Source: VXNF01 sp965116465
GTDB taxonomy: Bacteria; Actinomycetota; Acidimicrobiia; Acidimicrobiales; CATQHL01
DNA length: 64,000 bases
Reading direction: 5' to 3'
Assembly (NCBI GenBank): GCA_965116465.1
Contig: OZ220687.1
Coordinates: 1,984,001-2,048,000 of the forward strand
The first letter of the stretch is position 1. Each line of letters opens with the position of its first letter. Shown here in pieces: positions 57,398-64,000 of this stretch. A program made the translations under genes and the position numbers. The notes beneath the pieces were generated by a model. That model was not told where the DNA came from. It worked only from the letters and a program-made list of their open reading frames with translations, and did no database searches.

Positions 57398-57431
57398 CCT
57401 GGTTGGTCGCGTTCGAGGCGGGAGTAGGGCT

Positions 57432-57656
57432 CTGGCGAAATCCAAGCAAGACGCGATCCTCATGGAAGGGAAGGTCCTCGAGTCCCTCCCCAATGCCATG
57501 TTCAGGGTTGAGTTCGACAACGGCCACCAGGTACTGGCGCACATCTCGGGGAAGATGAGGATGCACTACATCCGCATCCTCCCGGGAGATCGTGTGCAGG
57601 TGGAGTTCACGCCCTACGACCTGCAGCGCGGGCGGATTACGTACCGGTACAAGTAG
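57432..57656 (+). CDS. infA: Translation initiation factor IF-1, apparent CTG start
   Basis: The OB-fold sequence VEFDNGHQVLAHISGKMRMH and RGRITYRYK is intact. The first in-frame ATG (57462) would remove the first ten residues of the standard N-terminus. Reading from CTG 57432 gives (M)AKSKQDAILMEGKVLESLP, 74 residues, matching the usual MAKxxxxIxxEGxVxExLP and the typical 73-residue length. GGAG at 57421-57424 is 7 nt before the CTG. No ATG, GTG or TTG lies at this position. Confidence 0.85.
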   Translation: MAKSKQDAILMEGKVLESLPNAMFRVEFDNGHQVLAHISGKMRMHYIRILPGDRVQVEFTPYDLQRGRITYRYK

Positions 57657-57723
57657 CAGCGCCGCTGCCGAGCGGGAGCCCCGCCCGGCGGCCGGCGGAC
57701 GACGAGACGAGACGGATGCGGAG

Positions 57724-57837
57724 ATGAAGGTACGCCCCAGCGTGAAGGCAATGTGCGACAAGTGCCGGGTCATCCGCCGCCACGGCCGCGTGCGGGTGAT
57801 CTGCGACAACCCGCGCCATCGCCAGAGGCAGGGCTGA
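57724..57837 (+). CDS. rpmJ: 50S ribosomal protein L36
   Basis: This 37-residue protein starts MKVRPSVKAMCDKCRVIRRH and has the C+ zinc motif (CDKC, then C and H in VICDNPRH). It lies one base before rpsM. Too short for most ORF callers, but unmistakable. Confidence 0.97.
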   Translation: MKVRPSVKAMCDKCRVIRRHGRVRVICDNPRHRQRQG

Positions 57838-57838
57838 C

Positions 57839-58222
57839 ATGGCACGCATCGCCGGTGTGGACATCCCGCGCAACAAGCGCGCCGTGGTGGCGCTCACCTA
57901 CATCTTCGGCATCGGCCCCACGACCGCGGCGCAGAGTTGCGAGGCCGTCGGCATCGGCCGCGACGTGCGCATCAAGGACCTCACCGAGCAGGAGGTCGCC
58001 CGGCTGCGGGCCCACGTCGAGCGCAACCTGAAGGTCGAGGGCGACCTCCGCCGGCAGATCAGCCAGAACATCAGCCGCAAGCTGGAGATCGGGTGCTATC
58101 AGGGGATCCGGCATCGCAGGGGCCTGCCGGTCAGGGGCCAGCGCACCCACACCAATGCACGGACGCGCAAGGGTCCGCGCAAGACGGTGGCGGGCAAGAA
58201 GACCGTCATGAAGAGGAAGTAA
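57839..58222 (+). CDS. rpsM: 30S ribosomal protein S13
   Basis: This 127-residue protein starts MARIAGVDIPRNKRAVVALT and includes CYQGIRHRRGLPVRGQRTHT followed by a Lys/Arg-rich tail. It is followed by a 102-nt spacer with no gene before rpsK. Confidence 0.98.
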   Translation: MARIAGVDIPRNKRAVVALTYIFGIGPTTAAQSCEAVGIGRDVRIKDLTEQEVARLRAHVERNLKVEGDLRRQISQNISRKLEIGCYQGIRHRRGLPVRGQRTHTNARTRKGPRKTVAGKKTVMKRK

Positions 58223-58324
58223 GGCAGAGGTGGCCCGGGCGCCGATCGGGGCGCCCAACCACCACGACCGGCGGTCGCGCCCCAGGCGCGGCACCGCACC
58301 GCCCACGAGACGCACCGAGGGGTT

Positions 58325-58717
58325 ATGGCAGAGAGGCAGGCACGGCGACCACGCCGCCGCGAGCGCAGGAACATCGCGCACGGCGTCGTGCACATCAAGA
58401 GTTCCTTCAACAACACGATCATCACGGTCACCGACCTGCGCGGCAACGTCGTCGCCTGGGCGTCGGCCGGCAACGTGGGGTTCAAGGGTTCGCGCAAGTC
58501 GACCCCGTACGCCGCGCAGATGGCGGCCGAGGAGGTGGCACGCCGGGCCATGGAGTTCGGCGTCCGCAAGGTCGACGTGCAGGTCCGCGGGCCGGGTTCG
58601 GGCCGCGAGACGGCGATCCGCTCGCTGCAGAACCTGGGACTGGAGGTCACGGGCATCAAGGACGTCACCCCCGTGCCGCACAACGGCTGCCGGCCGCCGA
58701 AGAGGCGGCGCGTCTGA
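58325..58717 (+). CDS. rpsK: 30S ribosomal protein S11
   Basis: This 130-residue protein has HIKSSFNNTIITVTDLRGNV and the C-terminal KDVTPVPHNGCRPPKRRRV. Its stop overlaps the rpsD start by one base (TGATG). Confidence 0.98.
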   Translation: MAERQARRPRRRERRNIAHGVVHIKSSFNNTIITVTDLRGNVVAWASAGNVGFKGSRKSTPYAAQMAAEEVARRAMEFGVRKVDVQVRGPGSGRETAIRSLQNLGLEVTGIKDVTPVPHNGCRPPKRRRV

Positions 58718-59334
58718 TGTCCCGCTACACCGGACCGAAGGCACGGGTGTCGCGCCGGCTGGGGACGAACATCTTCGGCACCAAGGGCGAGACGGTGGCC
58801 CTCGACAAGCGCCCCTACCCGCCCGGCGAGCACGGCCGCTCGCGGCGGCGCACGACCACCTCGGAGTACCTCCTGCAGCTCCAGGAGAAGCAGAAGGCCC
58901 GCTTCACCTACGGGCTCACGGAGCGCCAGTTCCGCAATCTGTACGCCGAGGCCAGCCGCCGCACCGGCGTGACCGGCGAGAACATGCTGACCTACCTCGA
59001 GTTGCGACTCGACAACGTGGTGTACCGCACCGGCTGGGCGGCGACCCGGCCCCAGGCCCGGCAGTTCGTGCTGCACGGCCACGTGACGGTGAACGGACGG
59101 CGGGTCAGCATCCCGAGCTACCGCGTCTCGGCGGGCGACGAGATCGCCGTGAAGGAGAAGTCCCGGGGCATCGCCGCGCTGCAGTGGAACGTGGACGTGC
59201 TGGACCGGGTGCCGCCCGTCTGGCTGGAGGTCGTCGAGGAGGGTTGGGAGGCCAACGTGCTGTCGGCTCCCAGCCGTGACCAGATCGACGTACCGATCCG
59301 CGAGCAGTTGATTGTCGAGCTCTACAGCAAGTAG
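58717..59334 (+). CDS. rpsD: 30S ribosomal protein S4
   Basis: This 205-residue protein has the S4 RNA-binding domain LELRLDNVVYRTGWAATRPQ and GHVTVNGRRVSIPSY. The N-terminus lacks the zinc cysteines (RYTGPKARVSRRLG), so it is a C- form. Confidence 0.98.
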   Translation: MSRYTGPKARVSRRLGTNIFGTKGETVALDKRPYPPGEHGRSRRRTTTSEYLLQLQEKQKARFTYGLTERQFRNLYAEASRRTGVTGENMLTYLELRLDNVVYRTGWAATRPQARQFVLHGHVTVNGRRVSIPSYRVSAGDEIAVKEKSRGIAALQWNVDVLDRVPPVWLEVVEEGWEANVLSAPSRDQIDVPIREQLIVELYSK

Positions 59335-59350
59335 CGGAGCGGGGTTGCAC

Positions 59351-60283
59351 ATGCTTGAGATCAAACACCCGACGGTCTCGGGGGCCACCGCCGAGGAGAA
59401 CCGTCAGAAGTTCGTCATCGGACCGCTCGAGCCCGGGTTCGGTCACACGATCGGCAACGCCCTGCGGCGCACGCTTCTGTCGTCCATTCCGGGCGCGGCG
59501 GTGACCCACGTGCGGTTCGACGAGGCTCTGCACGAGTTCGACACCCTGCAGGGTGTCGTCGAGGACATCTCCGACATCGTCCTGAACCTCAAGGATCTGG
59601 TGCTGCGCAGCCACAGCCCCGAGCCGGTGCAACTGCGCATCGACGTTCTGGGGCCCGCGGAGGTGACGGGCGCACAGTTCGGCGTCAACCCCGACGTCGA
59701 GGTGCTGAACCCCGATCTCCATGTCGCAACGCTCAACGGCTCGGCGCGGTTCGCCGCCGACATCACCGTCGAGCAGGGCATCGGCTACAGCGGTGCGGAG
59801 AGCCGGCCGACGAGCGGCACCATCGGCGACATCCCAGTGGACGCCCTGTTCTCGCCGGTGCGGCGCGTCGCCTACGAGGTGGAGGCGACCCCGGGGGAGC
59901 GGGACGTGGCAGCAGACGAACTCGTCGTGGACGTGCTGACCGACGGCACGGTGACGCCGTCGGAGGCGATGGCCACCGCGGGCGGCATCCTGCGGCGGCT
60001 GACGCAACTCGTGGAGAACCTCGCCGAGGTTTCCCTGCCGGACGGCCTGGATCCGGCGGCGACCTCGGAGATGCCGTCGGACCTGCTGCGCCCCATCGAG
60101 GACCTGGGGCTCTCCGAGCGGCCCCGGAACTGCCTGAAGCGTGCCCAGGTCACCACCGTCGGCGCCCTCCTGGAGCGGACGTCGCTGGAACTGCTGGCGA
60201 TCCCGAACTTCGGCGAGAAGTCCCTCGACGAGGTGACGGCCCGTCTCGACGAGTTGGGTCTCGCCCTGGCTGCCGGGGACTGA
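59351..60283 (+). CDS. rpoA: RNA polymerase alpha subunit
   Basis: This 310-residue protein starts MLEIKHPTVSG. The N-terminal assembly domain has GFGHTIGNALRRTLLSSIPG, and the C-terminal domain (about 235-310) has LGLSERPRNCLKRAQVTTVG and IPNFGEKSLDEV for UP-element binding. The frame extends 13 codons upstream without support. Confidence 0.98.
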   Translation: MLEIKHPTVSGATAEENRQKFVIGPLEPGFGHTIGNALRRTLLSSIPGAAVTHVRFDEALHEFDTLQGVVEDISDIVLNLKDLVLRSHSPEPVQLRIDVLGPAEVTGAQFGVNPDVEVLNPDLHVATLNGSARFAADITVEQGIGYSGAESRPTSGTIGDIPVDALFSPVRRVAYEVEATPGERDVAADELVVDVLTDGTVTPSEAMATAGGILRRLTQLVENLAEVSLPDGLDPAATSEMPSDLLRPIEDLGLSERPRNCLKRAQVTTVGALLERTSLELLAIPNFGEKSLDEVTARLDELGLALAAGD

Positions 60284-60293
60284 GGAGCCAGCC

Positions 60294-60647
60294 ATGCCGG
60301 GCCGACCCCCCAAGAGCCGCCGCCTCGGCGGTAGTGCCGCCCACCGGAAGTCGATGCTGGCCAACCTGGTGGCATCCCTCGTGGCGGCGGAGTCGATCGT
60401 GACGACCGAGGCCAAGGCCAAGGCGATGCAGCCCGTCGCCGAGAAGCTGATCACCAAGGCGCGCAAGGGCGGCCTGCACAACCATCGCCAGATCGTGGCG
60501 TTCCTGAACGATCGGGAGATCGCCGACAAGCTGATCACCGACATCGGTCCGCGCTACGCCAACCGCGCCGGCGGTTGCACGCGGATCCTGCGGGTGGGGC
60601 CCCGCTACGGCGACAACGCCCCCATGGCCCGCATAGAACTGGTCTAG
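60294..60647 (+). CDS. rplQ: 50S ribosomal protein L17
   Basis: This 117-residue protein has LGGSAAHRKSMLANLVASLV and RILRVGPRYGDNAPMARIEL. It is the last ribosomal gene of the alpha block. Confidence 0.98.
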   Translation: MPGRPPKSRRLGGSAAHRKSMLANLVASLVAAESIVTTEAKAKAMQPVAEKLITKARKGGLHNHRQIVAFLNDREIADKLITDIGPRYANRAGGCTRILRVGPRYGDNAPMARIELV

Positions 60648-60662
60648 CGGGCGCGCCGCGGC

Positions 60663-61436
60663 GTGGCCCGCCTGCGCCTCCTGATCGCCTACGACGGCGG
60701 GGCGTTCCGGGGGTTCGCGGCGAACCCCGGCGTGCGCACCGTGGCGGGGGTGCTGGCCGAGGCCCTCGAACGGCGGCTCGGCTATCCGGTGCAGCTGACG
60801 TGTGCCGGGCGCACCGACGCGGGCGTCCATGCCCGCGGCCAGGTGGTGAGCCTGGAGGTGGCCGCCGAGGACGCCGCCGGTGACCGGCTCGAGTCCCTTC
60901 GCAGCAGCCTCAGCCGCATGTGCGGTCCCGATGTCGCCGTGCTGGGTGCCGAGCCGGCGCCGGGCGACTTCGACGCCCGCTTCTCCGCGCTCGGGAGGGC
61001 GTATCGCTACACGATCTGGAACGCGCCGCAACTCGACGTCTTCCGGCGCCGGTACGCCTGGCACGTCCCCGATCCGCTCGACCTGGCGGCAATGGGCGAG
61101 GCCGCGGGGTGGCTCATCGGCGAGCACGACTTCGCCTCCTTCTGCTCCCGGTCGGAGCAGGTCGTCGACGGCGAGATCCGGGTGGCGCCGACGGTGCGGC
61201 GGGTGCTGCGTGCCGGCTGGAGCCGACCCGAGCCGGCGCTGGTGCTGTTCGACATCGAGGCGAATTCGTTCTGCCGGCAGATGGTGCGCTCGATCGTCGG
61301 CACGCTCGTGGAGGTGGGGCGGGGTCGTCGCCCCGCCGGCGACATCGACCGTGTCCTGCAGAGCCGGGACAGGGCCGCCGCCGGGGATGTGGCACCGCCG
61401 CACGGCCTGTGCCTCGAGTCGGTCACCTACCTCTGA
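60663..61436 (+). CDS. truA: tRNA pseudouridine(38-40) synthase TruA
   Basis: This 257-residue enzyme has the catalytic Asp in AGRTDAGVHARGQV (about residue 58), YDGGAFRGFA near the N-terminus and FCRQMVRSIVGTLVEVGRG. It starts at GTG 60663, 15 nt after rplQ, matching the common order rplQ-truA-rplM. Confidence 0.96.
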   Translation: MARLRLLIAYDGGAFRGFAANPGVRTVAGVLAEALERRLGYPVQLTCAGRTDAGVHARGQVVSLEVAAEDAAGDRLESLRSSLSRMCGPDVAVLGAEPAPGDFDARFSALGRAYRYTIWNAPQLDVFRRRYAWHVPDPLDLAAMGEAAGWLIGEHDFASFCSRSEQVVDGEIRVAPTVRRVLRAGWSRPEPALVLFDIEANSFCRQMVRSIVGTLVEVGRGRRPAGDIDRVLQSRDRAAAGDVAPPHGLCLESVTYL

Positions 61437-61485
61437 TTCGGCCGGCCCGGACGGCTGGTGGGGGTCGATTCCGGCGGTGAGCCCG

Positions 61486-61491
61486 TATCCT
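61486..61491 (+). promoter_or_regulatory. -10 box TATCCT of rplM
   Basis: TATCCT is followed by 6 nt (TTCGGT) and GTG 61498, the same TATCCT-N6-GTG arrangement as at 31602. It predicts a separate leaderless promoter for rplM-rpsI-glmM. Confidence 0.5.
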
Positions 61492-61497
61492 TTCGGT

Positions 61498-61941
61498 GTG
61501 CGTACGTACAGCCCTTCCGCATCGGACGTCGAACGCGCCTGGTGGATCGTCGACGCCGAGGGACAGGTGCTCGGCCGCCTGGCCACCGAGGTGGCCAGCG
61601 TCCTGCGCGGCAAGCACAAGCCGATCTACACGCCGCACCTGGACTGCGGCGATCACGTCATCATCGTGAACGCCGACAAGGTCGTGGCGACAGCCGGCAA
61701 GGCGGACCGGAAGATCCTGTACCGGCACTCCGGCTATCCCGGCGGGCTCCGTTCGGAGACGCTCGCCGAGGCGATGCGGCGACGCCCCGCGGAGGTGGTG
61801 CGGCGCAGCGTGCGCGGGATGCTGCCGCACACCCGACTGGGCCGGCAGATGCTGCGGAAGCTGAAGGTCTACGCCGGACCCGTCCATCCCCACGAGGCTC
61901 AGAGACCACAGCCGCTGGCCCTTCCCAGGAGAACGCCATGA
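61498..61941 (+). CDS. rplM: 50S ribosomal protein L13
   Basis: This 147-residue protein starts at GTG 61498 (VRTYSPSASDVERAWWIVDA). GRLATEVASVLRGKHKPIYT and GMLPHTRLGRQMLRKLKVYA match L13. The upstream promoter decides the start. It overlaps rpsI by 4 nt. Confidence 0.97.
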   Translation: MRTYSPSASDVERAWWIVDAEGQVLGRLATEVASVLRGKHKPIYTPHLDCGDHVIIVNADKVVATAGKADRKILYRHSGYPGGLRSETLAEAMRRRPAEVVRRSVRGMLPHTRLGRQMLRKLKVYAGPVHPHEAQRPQPLALPRRTP

Positions 61942-62330
61942 CACTGCCGCTCGTGCAGGCCACCGGCCGCCGCAAGCGCGCCGTCGCCCGTGTCCGCATC
62001 CGGCCGGGTCAGGGGCGCATCGTCATCAACGGGCGAGAGATCGAGGACTACTTCCCGTCGCCCTCGCACCGCTCCCACGCCACCGAGGCCCTCGCCGTGA
62101 CCGACACCTCCTCCTTGTACGACGTGGATGCCACGATCGTCGGCGGAGGCCTGACCGGGCAGGCGGGAGCCCTGCGCCTCGGCATCGCCCGGTCGCTGGA
62201 GAGCCTCGACGGCGAGAGCCGTGAGAAGCTCAAGCGGGCCGGCCTGCTCACCCGGGATCCGCGCAAGAAGGAGTCCAAGAAGTACGGGCTCAAGAAGGCC
62301 CGCAAGGCTCCGCAGTACTCGAAGAGGTAG
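61938..62330 (+). CDS. rpsI: 30S ribosomal protein S9
   Basis: This 130-residue protein has TGRRKRAVARVRIRPGQGRI, GGGLTGQAGALRLGIARSL and the C-terminal KKARKAPQYSKR that contacts P-site tRNA. Confidence 0.98.
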   Translation: MTLPLVQATGRRKRAVARVRIRPGQGRIVINGREIEDYFPSPSHRSHATEALAVTDTSSLYDVDATIVGGGLTGQAGALRLGIARSLESLDGESREKLKRAGLLTRDPRKKESKKYGLKKARKAPQYSKR

Positions 62331-62377
62331 CAGCGCCCGCGCCTCGAGGCGCCGCGAGCCACCGCAGCGGTTCGATC

Positions 62378-63664
62378 GTGTTCGGAACCGACGGAATCCG
62401 AGGGCGGGCCTACCGGGACGTGACTCCGGAGGTCGCCGCCCGCATCGGCGCGGCGGTCGTCGAGATCTTCGGCTGCGCGCGGGTGGTGCTGGGCCACGAT
62501 CCGCGAGCCTCCGCGGCCGACCTCGTCGAGGGGCTGCTGCGGGGTCTTTCCGGAACCGAGGTGGACCTGCTCGGCATGGCCCCGACCCCCGCGGTGGCGT
62601 ACTGCAGCGCCACCGACGGGGTGCCGGGGATCGTCGTGTCGGCGTCGCACAACCCGTACCACGACAACGGTGTGAAGATCTTCGGTCCGGGGGGTCGCAA
62701 GCTCAGCGACGCCGAGCAGGAGGCGGTGGCGGCCGCCCTGCGGTCCGGCATCGAAGCGACGGGGCCACCCGCCGCCGCGATGGACGCCGGCGACCGGCTC
62801 GAGTCGTACCTCGACTCGGTGGCGACCACCGTGGAGCCGGACGCCTTCGACGGGCTGCGGCTGGTGGTGGACGGCGCCAACGGGGCCGCCTCGGCACTGG
62901 CGCCTGCGCTGCTGCGGCGCCTCGGAGCCGCGGTGCGAACCGTCGCCTGCGAGCCGGACGGGCGGAACATCAACGACGGCTGTGGGGCGACGACACCGAG
63001 CCTCATCGCCGCCCGGACGCGCCCCGGCGAGATCGGTCTGGCGTTCGACGGCGACGGGGACCGGGTCGTGGCCTACGATCGGGACTTGATCGACGGCGAC
63101 CGCATCATCGCCCTGTGCGGGACCGACCGCCACGAGCGCGGCCGCTTGGCCTCCTCGACGGTCGTGGTGACGGTCATGAGCAACCTCGGCCTGCACAGGG
63201 CCATGGCGGAGGCGGGGATCGAGGTCGTGACCGTGCCGGTGGGTGATCGCCACGTCCTGAGCGCGCTCGAGGCCGGCGGCTGGGAATTGGGCGGCGAGCA
63301 GTCCGGGCACGTGGTGTTCCGGGACCTCGCCACCACCGGCGACGGTCTCCTGACCGCGGTGCAATTGCTCGACGTGGCCGTGCGCCGCGGCGCCCGGCTC
63401 GGCGACCTGGCGGCTGCGGCCATGACCCGGCACCCGCAGGTGCTGCGGAACGTGACGGTGAGCGGCGACGCGGCCGGTGTGCTGGCGGCGATCGGGCCGG
63501 CCGTCGAGCGGGTGCGGGAGGCACTCGGCGAGACGGGTCGCGTGCTGGTGAGGTGCTCGGGCACCGAGCCGCTGATCCGCGTGATGGTGGAGGCCGCCGA
63601 CGAGGCGGAGGCCGGCGCGCTGGCCGAGAGCCTGGCCGCCGAAGCGGCCCGGAGGGCCGGCTGA
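62378..63664 (+). CDS. glmM: Phosphoglucosamine mutase
   Basis: This 428-residue enzyme converts glucosamine-6-P to glucosamine-1-P for peptidoglycan. The phosphoserine loop is VSASHNPYHDNG, the metal site FDGDGDR, and the sugar loop GEQSGHVVF. It starts at GTG 62378 (MFGTDGIRG). The stop overlaps the ATG of the following glmS-like gene, so the two consecutive steps are coupled. Confidence 0.96.
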   Translation: MFGTDGIRGRAYRDVTPEVAARIGAAVVEIFGCARVVLGHDPRASAADLVEGLLRGLSGTEVDLLGMAPTPAVAYCSATDGVPGIVVSASHNPYHDNGVKIFGPGGRKLSDAEQEAVAAALRSGIEATGPPAAAMDAGDRLESYLDSVATTVEPDAFDGLRLVVDGANGAASALAPALLRRLGAAVRTVACEPDGRNINDGCGATTPSLIAARTRPGEIGLAFDGDGDRVVAYDRDLIDGDRIIALCGTDRHERGRLASSTVVVTVMSNLGLHRAMAEAGIEVVTVPVGDRHVLSALEAGGWELGGEQSGHVVFRDLATTGDGLLTAVQLLDVAVRRGARLGDLAAAAMTRHPQVLRNVTVSGDAAGVLAAIGPAVERVREALGETGRVLVRCSGTEPLIRVMVEAADEAEAGALAESLAAEAARRAG

Positions 63665-64000
63665 TGTGCGGGATCGTGGCGGTCATCAGCCGCCCGTCCC
63701 GGCAGCGGCCCCCCACGGGACCGGAGATCCTGGACCTGCTCGCCGGCGGCGCCGCCACCGGCGACGGCGCCCGGCAGGCGGCGGCGCGGCTCGCCGGCCC
63801 GGCGGGGCTGAGTTGCCTGGTGCGGGACGCGGGTCTGCGGGCGGAGCTGGCGGCGGCCGTCGAGCGGATCGACGGCGGCGAGGCGGCGCTCGGCGATGCG
63901 CTCTGGAGCATCCGGGAGGACCGGCTGGCCACCGCGCAGGCCGTGGCGGAATTCCTTGGCGCCGACGCTCCGGAGGCGAGCGAGGAGCTGGTGGCGGGGT
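63664..64000 (+). CDS. glmS: GlmS-like glutamine amidotransferase, 3' truncated by window
   Basis: The visible 112 codons start MCGIVAVISRPS, with Cys2 as the class II amidotransferase nucleophile. The next 100 residues are an Ala/Gly/Leu-rich helical stretch instead of the usual LEYRGYDSAG that follows within about 35 residues in normal GlmS. Either an insertion precedes the rest of the glutaminase domain, as in some large actinobacterial GlmS-like proteins, or it is another class II amidotransferase. The overlap with glmM favours GlmS. Confidence 0.7.
   Translation, partial: MCGIVAVISRPSRQRPPTGPEILDLLAGGAATGDGARQAAARLAGPAGLSCLVRDAGLRAELAAAVERIDGGEAALGDALWSIREDRLATAQAVAEFLGADAPEASEELVAG

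Overview
The window is high-GC DNA (strong G/C bias at third positions, so long antisense open frames are everywhere) from an actinobacterium, most probably an uncultured member of the Acidimicrobiia. Supporting signs are the actinobacterial order topA, tmk, holB; a Tad pilus locus with a DUF4244-like pilin; a Mycobacterium-like Crp; a zinc-type (C+) rpsN; ClpC; and many starts that look leaderless, with a -10 box 6-8 nt before the start codon. The class is an inference from gene content, not from a phylogeny. The 5'-truncated LRR/cadherin/fibronectin surface protein would fit a host-associated or marine lifestyle, but that is a guess.

Layout. 1-2.3 kb: end of a large surface protein. 2.3-7.6 kb: a tiny membrane peptide, then a compact Tad/Flp locus (TadZ-, TadA-, TadB-, TadC-, pilin- and TadE-like) in overlapping genes, and an anti-sigma-type ATPase. 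7.7-15.2 kb: nhaA, then topA, an MFS exporter, tmk and holB. 15.3-19.1 kb: rlmB with a long RGG-repeat N-terminus, a fused ispDF carrying an in-frame palindromic repeat, and a divergent crp. 19.1-26.6 kb: an accessory island with MazEF-like and HicBA toxin-antitoxin pairs, a frameshifted remnant, a HelD-like helicase that has lost its motor core, a large SNF2 helicase translationally coupled to it, and an NrtR-like Nudix regulator. 26.6-33.8 kb: a lipoprotein/acidic-linker/pseudo-HAD fusion, clpC, a polyprenyl diphosphate synthase and a CBS-less IMPDH-family enzyme. 33.8-39.6 kb: a 124-bp tandem repeat, two amidohydrolases (the second has lost metal ligands), a CrtI-like flavoprotein and a creatininase-family hydrolase, which may form one catabolic or salvage unit. 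39.6-45.6 kb: VapBC beside a decayed creatininase 3' fragment, a secreted HNH nuclease, a Fic protein, a quinone reductase and a membrane molybdopterin oxidoreductase.

45.9-64 kb: a nearly unbroken S10/spc/alpha ribosomal cluster (rplC to rplQ with secY, adk, infA, rpoA), followed by truA, rplM, rpsI, glmM and the start of a glmS-like gene. rpsJ is absent from the head of the cluster and map from between adk and infA. The cluster has a long hairpin-rich leader, acidic tails on L22 and L29, a duplicated rplP 5' end that creates an overlapping mini-ORF, and an infA that seems to start with CTG.

No rRNA, tRNA, CRISPR array, prophage or intact insertion sequence was seen. The most unusual observations are the lipoprotein/pseudo-HAD fusion, the RGG-repeat methyltransferase, the palindromic repeat inside ispDF, the rplP duplication, and the SNF2 helicase paired with a gutted HelD-like partner.
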